A stretch of 64,000 nt of DNA from NCBI GenBank assembly GCA_015689645.1, contig WVSM01000008.1, positions 62,001 through 126,000 on the forward strand, in the 5' to 3' direction. This document shows positions 8,981 through 17,203 of this stretch, one piece after another. This stretch comes from Rhodobacterales bacterium HKCCE4037 (GTDB lineage: Bacteria; Pseudomonadota; Alphaproteobacteria; Rhodobacterales; Rhodobacteraceae). The notes under the pieces are model-generated. The model made no database searches, was not told the origin of the DNA, and was given only the letters and a program-made list of their open reading frames with translations. A program made the translations under genes and the position numbers. Position 1 is the stretch's first letter. The number at the start of each line of letters is the position of its first letter.

Positions 8981-9579
8981 TGCGGAAGATAACGGATCTT
9001 GACACGCTTCAGGCGCTTTACGGTGCGCCGGTTCAGACCTCTCTCGACAAGGTCGTGACACGGGTGACGCCGCTTTACCGGAGATGGATCGAGGCCGCGC
9101 GCTTCGTGATCCTGTCCACGGTCGGACCGGAAGGCACGGATTCGACTCCACGTGGCGATGATGGGCCCGTGGTGAAGATCGTCGATGCGCGCACGATCTG
9201 GCTGCCGGACTGGCGGGGCAACAACCGGATCGACAATTTGCGCAACATCGTGCGCGATCCGCGCGTGTCGCTGATGTTCATGGTGCCGGGGTCCAACAAC
9301 GTGGTGCGGGTGAACGGCACAGCTTTCGTGACCGATGATCCGCAGGCGACCGGGGCTTTCGAGCAGCGTGGAATGCACCCGAAGACGGTGGTCGTTGTGC
9401 AGGTCGAAGAGGTCTACTTCCAATGTGCCAAGGCGCTGATGCGGTCCGGGCTGTGGACCCGCGACGATTCCGAAGGCCTGCCGAGCGCCGGGGATCTCAT
9501 CAAGGCCGTCGATGACGGTTTCGACGGCGCGGCCTATGACGAGGGCTACGAGAATTACGCGCGGGAGCGGATGTGGTGA
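8980..9579 (+). CDS. PPOX-class (pyridoxamine 5'-phosphate oxidase-like) flavoprotein
   Basis: 199-residue split-barrel FMN-binding protein of the MSMEG_1061/DR_2398-like group. The features seen are the N-terminal YG...P...SLDKV segment, FVILSTVGPEGTDSTPRGD, the FMN-contact stretch WLPDWRGNNRIDNLRNI, and a C-terminal segment with a Cys (YFQCAKALMRSGLW). It is probably a cytosolic flavin-dependent oxidoreductase; the substrate is unknown. It is the fourth gene of the ftsEX operon, immediately after plsC. Confidence 0.8.
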   Translation: MRKITDLDTLQALYGAPVQTSLDKVVTRVTPLYRRWIEAARFVILSTVGPEGTDSTPRGDDGPVVKIVDARTIWLPDWRGNNRIDNLRNIVRDPRVSLMFMVPGSNNVVRVNGTAFVTDDPQATGAFEQRGMHPKTVVVVQVEEVYFQCAKALMRSGLWTRDDSEGLPSAGDLIKAVDDGFDGAAYDEGYENYARERMW

Positions 9580-9791
9580 GAGCGCTCGGCTATCTCTTCT
9601 TCGTGCTCGCGGTGGGGATGGGCACCGTGGCCGGGTTCGTCTTCTTCGCGGCACTCACCGACTTTCGCGCGCGCGGCTGTCCGGGGGCCGAGCAATGTTC
9701 GGACGCGGTCAGCGTCATGGTGCTGACCGGCTGCGCGCTGGTTGCGTCGCTGGTGATGGCCTTCGCCGGGATGGTCTTCGTCCGGCGCTAG
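9573..9791 (+). CDS. Small two-helix membrane protein
   Basis: 72 residues with two predicted transmembrane helices (about 5-28 and 48-68) separated by a short loop with two cysteines ([11 protein letters not shown]). The start is a GTG at 9573 (another GTG follows at 9576) overlapping the end of the flavoprotein gene, so it is coupled to that operon. The function is unknown. Its end overlaps the convergent accA gene by four bases. Confidence 0.55.
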   Translation: MVRALGYLFFVLAVGMGTVAGFVFFAALTDFRARGCPGAEQCSDAVSVMVLTGCALVASLVMAFAGMVFVRR

Positions 9792-10747
9792 GCGGCGAGA
9801 CCCTTCGACCCCAGATCAAGGAACTTGCGGCGGCGGTTGGCGACGATCTCTTCCCGCGACGGCGTGCCGATGTCGGCCAGCAGCCCTTCGATCGCCTTGC
9901 CCACCGCTTCGATCGTCGCGGGCTTGTCGCGCTGTGCGCCGCCGAGCGGTTCCTTGATGATGTGGTCGCACACGCCGAGCTTGTTGAGGTCCTGCGCGGT
10001 CAGGCGCAGGGCCTCGGCGGCTTCGCGCATCTTCTCGGCATCCTTCCACAGGATCGAGGCGCAGCCTTCGGGGCTGATGACCGAATAGATCGAGTGTTCC
10101 AGCATGGCGAGCCGGTCCGCGGTCGCAAACGCCACCGCCCCGCCCGAGCCGCCTTCGCCGATGATGACGGCCACCAGCGGCACGCCGATCTGCAGGCATT
10201 TCTCGGTGGAGCGCGCAATCGCCTCGGATTGCCCGCGTTCTTCGGCGCCCTTGCCGGGATAGGCGCCGGGCGTGTCGACAAGGCTGATGACCGGCAGGTT
10301 GAAGCGGTCGGCCAGGTCCATCAGGCGCACGGCCTTGCGGTAGCCTTCGGGCCGGGCCATGCCGAAATTGCGCTCGATCCGCGTCTTGGTGTCGTGGCCT
10401 TTCTCGTGGCCGATCACGACCACAGGCTTGTCGTTGAACCGCGCGAGTCCACCCATGATGGATTGGTCGTCGGCGAAATTCCGGTCACCGGCCAGCGGCG
10501 TGTACTCGGTGAACAGCCGTTCGATGTAATCGCGGCAATGGGGCCGGTCGGGGTGGCGGGCGATCTGGCATTTCCGCCAAGGCGTCAGGTCCTTGTAGAG
10601 GTCGCGGAGCATGTCCGCGGCCTTCTTGTCGAGCGCCTTGGCCTGATCCTCGACATCCATACCCTCTTCGCGGCGGGCCATCGCCCGCAATTCTTCGGCC
10701 TTGCCTTCGATCTCGGCGAGGGGCTTTTCGAAGTCGAGGTAGTTCAT
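9788..10747 (-). CDS. accA: Acetyl-CoA carboxylase carboxyltransferase subunit alpha
   Basis: Cytosolic alpha subunit of carboxyltransferase, making malonyl-CoA for fatty acid synthesis. 319 residues, the normal length. The N-terminus [16 protein letters not shown], the glycine-rich [17 protein letters not shown] and the motif [16 protein letters not shown] are diagnostic. The start at 10747 fits family N-termini. accD and accBC are not in the window, the usual situation. It lies downstream of, and in the same orientation as, the LytS-like membrane gene and mcl1. Confidence 0.96.
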   Translation of the reverse strand: MNYLDFEKPLAEIEGKAEELRAMARREEGMDVEDQAKALDKKAADMLRDLYKDLTPWRKCQIARHPDRPHCRDYIERLFTEYTPLAGDRNFADDQSIMGGLARFNDKPVVVIGHEKGHDTKTRIERNFGMARPEGYRKAVRLMDLADRFNLPVISLVDTPGAYPGKGAEERGQSEAIARSTEKCLQIGVPLVAVIIGEGGSGGAVAFATADRLAMLEHSIYSVISPEGCASILWKDAEKMREAAEALRLTAQDLNKLGVCDHIIKEPLGGAQRDKPATIEAVGKAIEGLLADIGTPSREEIVANRRRKFLDLGSKGLAA

Positions 10748-10816
10748 CGCCCGTATCCTGTTTCGCAACACTCGGGCGTATATGGACCCGTGCCGCGGGC
10801 GATGCAACAAAGCGGC

Positions 10817-12007
10817 TTAGCGGCGATCCGCTTCCATCAGCAGATCGGCCTTGGTGAACAGGCCGTCATGCTCCTTCGGGTTGAAGATCTGCGCCTTGCG
10901 CGGTTTGCCCCTGCGCCAGCCATCCATGAACCCGGCCCCGATGATCTGGCCTGCGGACCAGTCGCTTTGCGTGGATTGCGCAATGCATTTCACGATGCGG
11001 AGAAATTGCGACGGGCTGTGAACCGGCAGGACCTGGGCATGGCAATTGAGCCGGCGGAGGGGGCGGGCACCCCTTTCGGGGCAATTCAGGCTGCACATCC
11101 GGCACAGGTCGTGGGTCAGATGGCGGCCCTTCCTGACCTCCGCCTCGGTCAGGGGAATGAAGTTCCTTCCATCGGCGGAGCGGCCGGCAAGGTCATGGTG
11201 TTCGACCAATCGGGCCAGGTTGATCGGCGGCGTTTTCGGCTGGCCTTCCTCAACCGGAAAGATCTTGCGAAGCAGGCCTGCAAGCCCGGTGCGTTTCGGC
11301 CCGAGGATCAGGAACCCACCAAATTTCCCGAAGGGCTTGGCGGCAAAAGCGCTTTTCACGGCGTCGGCAAAGGCCTGTCCCTCGAGCGGCGTGAAATTCG
11401 GCGCCTCGGCCACGATCCGGGACAGCCGCCGTTCCTGTGCGATCTGCTTTTTCTTCCGCTCCATGATCGCCGCCAGAAGCGGGACCATCAGCAAATTCAT
11501 CAGGAGAATCGGGCCCGCGGCCGTGGTGAAGAACCAGATGGAGATGTCCCGCGGCAGCAGCAGCCCGGCGAACAGGTGGGTCGACATTGCAAGCGCGAGG
11601 CCGACCAGCACGAGGTAGGACCGGCGCTCCAGGATCGCGGTTTTCTGACCCCAGATCCAACCTGCCGTTCCGGCGAAGACGATCCCCACGACACCTGCAT
11701 GGGCCCCGATCCCGCCCTGGTCCAGCCGCGCCAGAACGGCGATGATCACCGCAGGCAGGACACCGCGCCAGCCAAGGTAAGCGCCGGCCAGCGCGATGGG
11801 AACGTTGCGAAGATCGGTGATGACCCCGTCGATCGCCTCGAACGGGCGGGCCATCTGCAGAACGGCAAGGCCGCCGAACAGGATGCCCAAGGCGACGGGG
11901 GCAAGGATCATGCCGTCAAAGTTGCGGCGAATGACGCCGTAAACCTCGGACAACAGACCGAGCATCGCGACGGACACCGCGAAATCGACGACGGACAGCA
12001 AGCTCAT
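10817..12007 (-). CDS. 5TM-LytS-type membrane protein with unrecognised Cys-rich cytoplasmic region
   Basis: 396 residues. The first about 180 residues contain five to six hydrophobic helices with hallmarks of the 5TM-5TMR LYT sensor domain: a TDLRNVPIALAG segment with Asp-Leu-Arg, then ARLDQGGIGAHAGVVGIV. A basic juxtamembrane helix (ERKKKQIAQERR) follows. The remaining about 200 residues show no histidine-kinase or GGDEF motifs. They contain Cys302-x2-Cys305-x3-Cys309, then Cys322 and Cys341, and end in KADLLMEADRR, faintly like the end of a GGDEF domain. It could be a very degenerate diguanylate cyclase or a redox/metal-binding output. Base composition in the 3' half looks less GC-biased than in its neighbours. 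It sits between mcl1 and accA on the same strand. Confidence 0.6.
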   Translation of the reverse strand: MSLLSVVDFAVSVAMLGLLSEVYGVIRRNFDGMILAPVALGILFGGLAVLQMARPFEAIDGVITDLRNVPIALAGAYLGWRGVLPAVIIAVLARLDQGGIGAHAGVVGIVFAGTAGWIWGQKTAILERRSYLVLVGLALAMSTHLFAGLLLPRDISIWFFTTAAGPILLMNLLMVPLLAAIMERKKKQIAQERRLSRIVAEAPNFTPLEGQAFADAVKSAFAAKPFGKFGGFLILGPKRTGLAGLLRKIFPVEEGQPKTPPINLARLVEHHDLAGRSADGRNFIPLTEAEVRKGRHLTHDLCRMCSLNCPERGARPLRRLNCHAQVLPVHSPSQFLRIVKCIAQSTQSDWSAGQIIGAGFMDGWRRGKPRKAQIFNPKEHDGLFTKADLLMEADRR

Positions 12008-12066
12008 CTATCAGCCCCGGATTGTTTTCGTCCGGAGCCTCTAGCACGCCATTGGTATATCGAGGT

Positions 12067-13026
12067 TTAACGGGCGGCGATCATCTCGGATTGCTTCACG
12101 ATGACTTCGGCCTGCTTGATCGAGGCGATGTCAACGAGCCGCCCCTTGTAGACCGTCGCGCCGGCACCTTCGGCCTTGGCCTGCTCCATCGCGGCGAGGA
12201 TCTCGCGCGCCTCCGAGACGGCCGCTTCGGAAGGCGTAAACACCTGATTTGCAAGGGCAATCTGCTTGGGGTGGATGGCCCATTTTCCGACCATTCCAAG
12301 CGTGGCAGAGCGCATGGCCTGCGCGATGTAGCCGTCGTCGTCGGAGAAGTCGCCAAAGGGCCCATCGACAGGCAGGACACCATGGGTGCGGCAGGCGGCA
12401 ACGATGGCCGTCTGCGCCCAGTGCCACGGGTCAGGCCAGTGTTTCTGGCCGTCGTGGAGCATGTAGTAATTCTCCTGCGTGCCGCCGATTCCGGTGGTCT
12501 GCATGCCCATGGACGCGGCGAAATCGGCCGCGCCGAGGCTCATGGCCTGAAGGCGCGGCGAGGCGGCGGCGATCTCTTCGACATGGGCGATGCCGGCGGC
12601 GCTTTCGATGATGACCTCGAAGCCGATGGGCTTGTCGCGGCCCTGCGCCCTCTCGATCGCCGTGACCAGCGCGTCGACCGCGTAAATGTCTGACGCACAA
12701 CCGACTTTCGGGATCATGATGATATCGAGCCGGGGCGTATCGGCCTCCAGGATCTCCACCACGTCGCGATACCAATAGGGTGTATCGAGGCCGTTGATCC
12801 GCACGCTGAGGGTCTTGTTGCCCCAGTCCACGGTCCGGATCGCCTCGATGATATTGGCGCGCGCCTGCGCCTTGTCGGAGGGTGCGACGCTGTCTTCGAG
12901 ATCGAGGTTGATCACGTCCGCCTCGGACGCCGCCATCTTGGCGAACAGCTTGGTGTTCGAGCCGGGCCCGAACAGCTGGCAACGGTTCGGACGGGCAACG
13001 GGAGCGGGTTGCAGGCGGAAGCTCAT
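12067..13026 (-). CDS. mcl1: L-malyl-CoA/beta-methylmalyl-CoA lyase
   Basis: CitE-family class I C-C lyase that reversibly cleaves L-malyl-CoA and beta-methylmalyl-CoA to glyoxylate plus acetyl- or propionyl-CoA. It belongs to the ethylmalonyl-CoA pathway for acetate assimilation. 319 residues, matching the Rhodobacter sphaeroides enzyme closely along its length as I remember it. Motifs seen are VINLDLEDSVAP, RINGLDTPYWYRD, IMIPKVG, FEVIIESAAGIAHVEEI (metal-binding Glu) and SLGAADFAASMGM. A 205-base upstream region with repeats precedes it, suggesting its own regulated promoter. Confidence 0.95.
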   Translation of the reverse strand: MSFRLQPAPVARPNRCQLFGPGSNTKLFAKMAASEADVINLDLEDSVAPSDKAQARANIIEAIRTVDWGNKTLSVRINGLDTPYWYRDVVEILEADTPRLDIIMIPKVGCASDIYAVDALVTAIERAQGRDKPIGFEVIIESAAGIAHVEEIAAASPRLQAMSLGAADFAASMGMQTTGIGGTQENYYMLHDGQKHWPDPWHWAQTAIVAACRTHGVLPVDGPFGDFSDDDGYIAQAMRSATLGMVGKWAIHPKQIALANQVFTPSEAAVSEAREILAAMEQAKAEGAGATVYKGRLVDIASIKQAEVIVKQSEMIAAR

Positions 13027-13149
13027 GGGCGGACCTCGACGAAAGGATGTTTCATTTCATTTCGGGTCACGGTTAGAATATTGCGTCGCGGCGTGCAAGT
13101 GCTGCGGCGCAGAAACGCCGGGGAGATCGCAAAGCGACGTGTAACTTTC

Positions 13150-13182
13150 CCGTAGTGATCCTGTAGTGAATCCGTAGTTACC
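13150..13182. promoter_or_regulatory. Three tandem 11-base repeats upstream of mcl1
   Basis: Three consecutive 11-base units, ccgtagtgatc, ctgtagtgaat and ccgtagttacc, share a core of c-y-g-t-a-g-t-k-a. They lie about 125-155 bases upstream of the mcl1 start. A period of 11 is close to one DNA turn, so the cores would lie on one face of the helix, as expected for cooperative binding of a regulator. The repeat is seen directly; the role is inferred. Confidence 0.45.
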
Positions 13183-13188
13183 AAAACT

Positions 13189-13224
13189 CGCACAGAAAAT
13201 CCGAGCTGTTGCGAATTCTGTGCG
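13189..13224 (-). terminator. 9-base inverted repeat, possible terminator of the def-fmt operon
   Basis: CGCACAGAA at 13189-13197 and TTCTGTGCG at 13216-13224 are perfect complements separated by 18 bases. The pair lies just beyond the stop of the small membrane gene. On the minus strand it is followed by AGTTTTGG, a weak U-run. It may instead be an operator of the mcl1 promoter. Confidence 0.35.
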
Positions 13225-13231
13225 CGCGAAA

Positions 13232-13501
13232 TCAGCGGCGGCGATCGTTCCGCTTGCGGCGATGCGTGGCGTATTCAGTGGGGATCAGGATCAGCGCCGC
13301 GGCGGAGGCGACGATGGCGTCAAGGCCCGCCGAGCCGAGGCTGAAGTTGAACAGCGACCGAATGAAATAGAACACCAGCACCGCGCCCCATGCGATGAAG
13401 ATCGAGGGCACGATGCCGTTATGGGTCCACCCCCATTTCTCGAAGATGAAGGCGACGATCCCGGCGATCATCAGCGAGCCGAAAAACGAAAACAGGATCA
13501 T
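13232..13501 (-). CDS. Small membrane protein at the end of the def-fmt operon
   Basis: 89 residues with three hydrophobic stretches (about 2-20, 29-48 and 58-74) and a very basic C-terminal tail ([11 protein letters not shown]). It starts within the stop of fmt (ATGA overlap), so it is translationally coupled to the N-terminal methionine-processing genes. The function is unknown; it is not one of the enzymes of that pathway. Confidence 0.65.
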   Translation of the reverse strand: MILFSFFGSLMIAGIVAFIFEKWGWTHNGIVPSIFIAWGAVLVFYFIRSLFNFSLGSAGLDAIVASAAALILIPTEYATHRRKRNDRRR

Positions 13502-14412
13502 GCGTCTTCTCCCAACCTGTCACCCGGTGCGATCCGGGCCCCGCGCAGCCAGTCGGCGGCCTCCATCGGGCCTTTGCCTTCGGGCTGCACCCTCGTGATT
13601 TCGACCGCGCCGTCACCGCAGGCAATTGTCAAACCGTCCAGAACCTCCCCCGGTGGTCCCGCGCCGTCGGCCAGGCGCGACAGCAGAAGCTTCAGCCGCT
13701 TGCCGCCCGCGATGGTCCATGCGCCCGGAAACGGGGAGAGGCCCCGTATCTGCGCATCAATATGGGTGGCGGGGGAGGTCCAATCCACCTTCGCCTCGGA
13801 TTTGTCGATCTTCGTGGCGTAAGTGACACCCTCGTCGGGCTGCGGCCGGGGCGTGAGCGTTTCGAGCTGCGGCAGACCGCGCCGCACGATGTCTGCGCCC
13901 GCGAGGGACAGCTTGTCGTGCAGGGTGGCCGCGGTTTCGTCCGGCGCGATGGCGACGGGTTCGCGCAGGAGGACCGGGCCGGTATCCAGCCCCGCCTCCA
14001 TCTGCATGAGGCAGACGGCCGTCCTCAAATCGCCCGCCATGATCGCGCGCTGGATCGGGGCGGCCCCGCGCCAGCGCGGCAGGTCGGAGGCATGGACATT
14101 CACGCAGCCGAGGCGCGGCGCGTCGAGCACCGCTTGCGGCAACAGCAGGCCATAGGCGACGACCACGGCGACATCGGCGTTGAGCGCGGCGAAGGCCGCC
14201 TGCTCCTCCTCGCCTTTCAGGCTGGTCGGGTGGCGCACCTCAAGTCCCAGGGCCTCGGCGTGCTGATGCACGGGGCCGGGGCGTTCCTTCTTTCCGCGTC
14301 CGGCGGGGCGTGGCGGCTGGGTATAGACGGCGGCAATCTCGTTCCCGCCGTCGAAGATCGCGTCGAGTACCGGGACGGAGAAATCGGGCGTTCCCATGAA
14401 AATCACGCGCAT
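13498..14412 (-). CDS. fmt: Methionyl-tRNA formyltransferase
   Basis: Formylates initiator Met-tRNA using 10-formyl-tetrahydrofolate. 304 residues. N-terminal [18 protein letters not shown] is typical. The catalytic region shows [20 protein letters not shown] (Asn and His of the formyltransferase site) followed by AGLDTGPVL with the Asp. The C-terminal domain binds the tRNA acceptor. The start overlaps the stop of the preceding deformylase-like gene by one base (TGATG), so formylation and deformylation genes are co-expressed. Confidence 0.95.
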   Translation of the reverse strand: MRVIFMGTPDFSVPVLDAIFDGGNEIAAVYTQPPRPAGRGKKERPGPVHQHAEALGLEVRHPTSLKGEEEQAAFAALNADVAVVVAYGLLLPQAVLDAPRLGCVNVHASDLPRWRGAAPIQRAIMAGDLRTAVCLMQMEAGLDTGPVLLREPVAIAPDETAATLHDKLSLAGADIVRRGLPQLETLTPRPQPDEGVTYATKIDKSEAKVDWTSPATHIDAQIRGLSPFPGAWTIAGGKRLKLLLSRLADGAGPPGEVLDGLTIACGDGAVEITRVQPEGKGPMEAADWLRGARIAPGDRLGEDA

Positions 14413-14906
14413 CAGCGGGCCTTCCGTGCCTTCTTGAGAAGCATATCGCGCTTCACCTTGCCGAGATTGTCGAAATACATCCGCCCGTTCAGGTGGTCGA
14501 TCTGGTGCTGCACCGAGGTGGCCCAGAGGTCGACGAAGTCCTGTTGAACGCGCTTGCCGAGTTGGTTGGTAAACGCCACGGTCACGCGCGCGGGGCGGGC
14601 GATCTTCGCCGAAACGCCGGGCAGGTTGGGCGAGGCTTCGGGGTAGGTGCTGAGGTCCTCGGATGCGGCGACAAGCTCCGGGTCGGCCATGCGGATCGCG
14701 CGGCCGCGTTCGTCACTGGCATCGACGACGGCAAGGCGCAGCATGACGCCGATCTGTGGCGCGGCAAGGCCGACACCGGGCATCGCGTCCATCGTTTCGA
14801 TCATGTCGTCCCAGATCGCGCGGTGTTCGTCCGTGACCGTTCCGACAGGCTCGGCGGCGGTGCGCAGGCGTTTGTCGGGCCAGGCGACGAAGGGTTTAAC
14901 CGCCAT
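14412..14906 (-). CDS. Degenerate peptide deformylase-like protein
   Basis: 164 residues with the deformylase fold signature [10 protein letters not shown] (44-53). Motif 2, normally EGCLS, reads EASPN, so the metal-ligand Cys is Ser92. Motif 3, normally HExxH, reads HQIDH (134-138), so the catalytic Glu is Gln135. Both histidine ligands remain. On family knowledge it should not be an ordinary active deformylase; it may be a regulatory or substrate-binding paralogue. It is the third and last deformylase paralogue before fmt and overlaps the preceding one by 11 bases. Three-copy def clusters occur in Rhodobacterales. Confidence 0.85.
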   Translation of the reverse strand: MAVKPFVAWPDKRLRTAAEPVGTVTDEHRAIWDDMIETMDAMPGVGLAAPQIGVMLRLAVVDASDERGRAIRMADPELVAASEDLSTYPEASPNLPGVSAKIARPARVTVAFTNQLGKRVQQDFVDLWATSVQHQIDHLNGRMYFDNLGKVKRDMLLKKARKAR

Positions 14907-15381
14907 AGGCGGCTTCCAGCTTCGCGCGGGCCTCGGGCGCCTGGTGGTCGAAGATCACGATCCCGTCGAGGTGGTCGTATTCGTGCGCGATGCATCGGGC
15001 GTGGCTGCCGGTAAAGGTGGCCGACACGCGCTGCCCGTCGAGGTCCGTCCATTCCACGTCGAGGGTCGCGGCGCGGTCCACCTGCATCGGAAGGCCGGGG
15101 ATCGAAAGGCATTGCTCGGTGCCCGTTTCGCTTTCGGCCCCCCGGTGGCGGATGATGGGGTTGAGGAAGGCGATGGGCGTAGGCTCCCCCTCCTTCCAGG
15201 TCACGTCGATGACGAAGGCGCGCCGCATGACGCCGATCTGCGGGGCGGCGAGGCCACGGCCGGGGGCGTCGTACATCGTGTCGAACAGGTCCGCGATCAG
15301 CGCGGGATCGGGCGCGTCCAGCGGGTCGCAGACCTGCGTCAGGCGCTTGTCCGGCCACTGGAGGATCGGCCGGACGCTCAC
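14896..15381 (-). CDS. def: Peptide deformylase (second paralogue, divergent)
   Basis: 161 residues. All catalytic elements are present: [10 protein letters not shown] (41-50), EQCLSIPG with Cys91, and HEYDH (133-137), with Ala before the His where bacterial type-I enzymes usually have Gln. Likely an active Fe/Zn deformylase. It starts with GTG at 15381 overlapping the stop of the upstream paralogue (GTGA), so it is translationally coupled. Confidence 0.88.
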   Translation of the reverse strand: MSVRPILQWPDKRLTQVCDPLDAPDPALIADLFDTMYDAPGRGLAAPQIGVMRRAFVIDVTWKEGEPTPIAFLNPIIRHRGAESETGTEQCLSIPGLPMQVDRAATLDVEWTDLDGQRVSATFTGSHARCIAHEYDHLDGIVIFDHQAPEARAKLEAAYGG

Positions 15382-15902
15382 GCCTTCTCGGTCGCCTTGT
15401 TGCGCTTGAACTTGACCATCTTGCGGGTGATGAGCTGGCGCTTCAGGGGGCTGAGATAGTCGATGAAGAGCTTGCCATCGAGATGGTCGATCTCGTGCTG
15501 CACGCAGGTGGCCCAGAGGCCGTCGAAGGTCTCTTCCTGCTCGTTGCCGTTCACGTCGATCCAGCGCACGGTGACTTCCTCGGGGCGGGTGACGTCGGCG
15601 TAGATCTCGGGGATCGAGAGGCAGCCTTCCTCGTAGACGTTGGTCTCGTCCGACGAGGCGATCACCTCGGGGTTGAACATCGCCATCGGGCGCGGGGCGG
15701 CCCCCTCCTCCTTCACGCAATCGAGGACGATCAGGCGCTTGAGGACGCCGACCTGCGGACCGGCCAGGCCGATGCCGGGCGCGTCATACATGGTCGCCAG
15801 CATGTCGTCGGCCAGAACGCGCAATTCGTCCGACAGGTCGTCGACCGGTTGAGCCACCTTCTTCAGGCGCGGATCGGGGTGCAGGATGATGGGTCGTTTC
15901 AT
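15378..15902 (-). CDS. def: Peptide deformylase (canonical)
   Basis: Removes the N-formyl group from nascent proteins in the cytosol. 174 residues. Motif 1 is GIGLAGPQVG (43-52; Ala to Gly in the usual LAAPQ), motif 2 EEGCLSIPE with Cys94, and motif 3 QHEIDHLDG with His136, Glu137 and His140. The C-terminus is basic, typical of type-I enzymes. First gene of the leftward operon; the start MKRPIILHPD matches the family. Confidence 0.95.
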   Translation of the reverse strand: MKRPIILHPDPRLKKVAQPVDDLSDELRVLADDMLATMYDAPGIGLAGPQVGVLKRLIVLDCVKEEGAAPRPMAMFNPEVIASSDETNVYEEGCLSIPEIYADVTRPEEVTVRWIDVNGNEQEETFDGLWATCVQHEIDHLDGKLFIDYLSPLKRQLITRKMVKFKRNKATEKA

Positions 15903-16033
15903 GGCGCCCATGTAAGGGAAAGTTTTGCGCGAATAAAGGCCTTGAGGGCGCATGGGAGGGTATGACTGCCGAACCGGGGTTGCGGCTGGCGCGGTGCAGG
16001 CTAGGGTCCGTCCAAGACACGAAGGAGAGCCCG

Positions 16034-17203
16034 ATGTCATTCGACGAGATCATCGACCGCCGCGGAACACATTGCGTGAAATGGGACATGATGGAGAGCC
16101 TTTACGGCGTGTCTCCCGACGATGGCATTTCGATGTGGGTGGCGGATATGGATTTCCGCCCGCCCGACTGCGTGCAGGACGCCGTTCGGACGATGCTCGA
16201 CCACGGTGTCTACGGTTATTTCGGCGACGACAGCAAATACCGCGCCGCGATCTGCTGGTGGATGGCGGAGCGTCATGGGTGGGAGGTCGACCCCTCGCAT
16301 ATCTTCTCGACCCACGGGCTGGTGAACGGCACGGCGATGTGTGTCGATACCTATACGAACGAGGGCGACGCGGTGGTGCTGTTCACCCCGGTCTACCACG
16401 CCTTCGCGCGCGTGATCGCTGCTGCCAACCGGGAGGTACGGGAACTGGAGATGCCGGTGACGGATGGCCGGTACGTTCTCGATTTCGAGGCTTATGACGC
16501 GCAGATGACGGGCACCGAGAAGCTGCTGGTGCTGTGCTCGCCCCACAACCCCGGCGGGCGGGTCTGGACGCGGGCGGAACTCGAAGGCATCGCGGAATTC
16601 GCGAAACGCCACGACCTGATCATCGTCTCGGACGAAATTCATCATGACCTCGTCATGCCCGGCCAGACGCATATCCCCATGACGAAGATCGACGGGATCG
16701 CGGACCGGCTGGTGATGATGACCGCAGCCACCAAGACCTTCAACATCGCGGGATCGCATATCGGGAACGTCATCATCGCCGACGACGATCTGCGGGCGCG
16801 CTTCGCGGCGCGGATGGCGGGGCTGGGGCTATCGCCCAATTCGTTCGGGTTGCACATGGTTACAGCCGCCTATTCTCCAGACGGGGCCGCGTGGGTGGAC
16901 GACCTGTGTGAGTACCTCGCTGAAAACGCGCGTATTTTCGACGAGGGGATCAACGCGATTCCGGGCCTGCGCTCGATGCCGCTTGAGGCGACGTACCTCG
17001 CCTGGGTCGATTTCGATGGCACCGGAATGGGCCGCGAGGAATTCACCGACCGCGTCACCAATGCCGCGAAGATCGCTGCGAATTACGGGCCGACCTTCGG
17101 CAAGGGCGGCGAGAGCTTCCTGCGGTTCAACATCGCCACGCCGCGGTCGCGGGTGGAGGAGGCCGTCGCGCGGATGCAGGCGGCCTTCGGCGATCTTCAG
17201 TAG
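16034..17203 (+). CDS. patB: MalY/PatB-family PLP-dependent C-S lyase (cystathionine beta-lyase type)
   Basis: 389-residue fold-I aminotransferase-like enzyme. PatB/MalY members cleave cystathionine or other cysteine S-conjugates. Diagnostic stretches are the N-terminal RRGTHCVKWD, the MWVADMDFRPP signature, CSPHNPGGRVWT, the VSDEIHHDLV loop, and Lys234 in TAATKTFNIAGSH forming the PLP Schiff base. A strong ribosome site (gaaggag) lies eight bases before the ATG. The 3' end overlaps the convergent transporter by seven bases. Confidence 0.9.
   Translation: MSFDEIIDRRGTHCVKWDMMESLYGVSPDDGISMWVADMDFRPPDCVQDAVRTMLDHGVYGYFGDDSKYRAAICWWMAERHGWEVDPSHIFSTHGLVNGTAMCVDTYTNEGDAVVLFTPVYHAFARVIAAANREVRELEMPVTDGRYVLDFEAYDAQMTGTEKLLVLCSPHNPGGRVWTRAELEGIAEFAKRHDLIIVSDEIHHDLVMPGQTHIPMTKIDGIADRLVMMTAATKTFNIAGSHIGNVIIADDDLRARFAARMAGLGLSPNSFGLHMVTAAYSPDGAAWVDDLCEYLAENARIFDEGINAIPGLRSMPLEATYLAWVDFDGTGMGREEFTDRVTNAAKIAANYGPTFGKGGESFLRFNIATPRSRVEEAVARMQAAFGDLQ

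Noticed and set aside
9512-12070. Very long plus-strand open frame (over 850 codons) opposite accA and the LytS-like gene
   Set aside because: It is the codon-aligned antisense shadow of high-GC genes; the composition (Arg/Gly/His-rich) and lack of motifs contrast with the well-supported minus-strand proteins.
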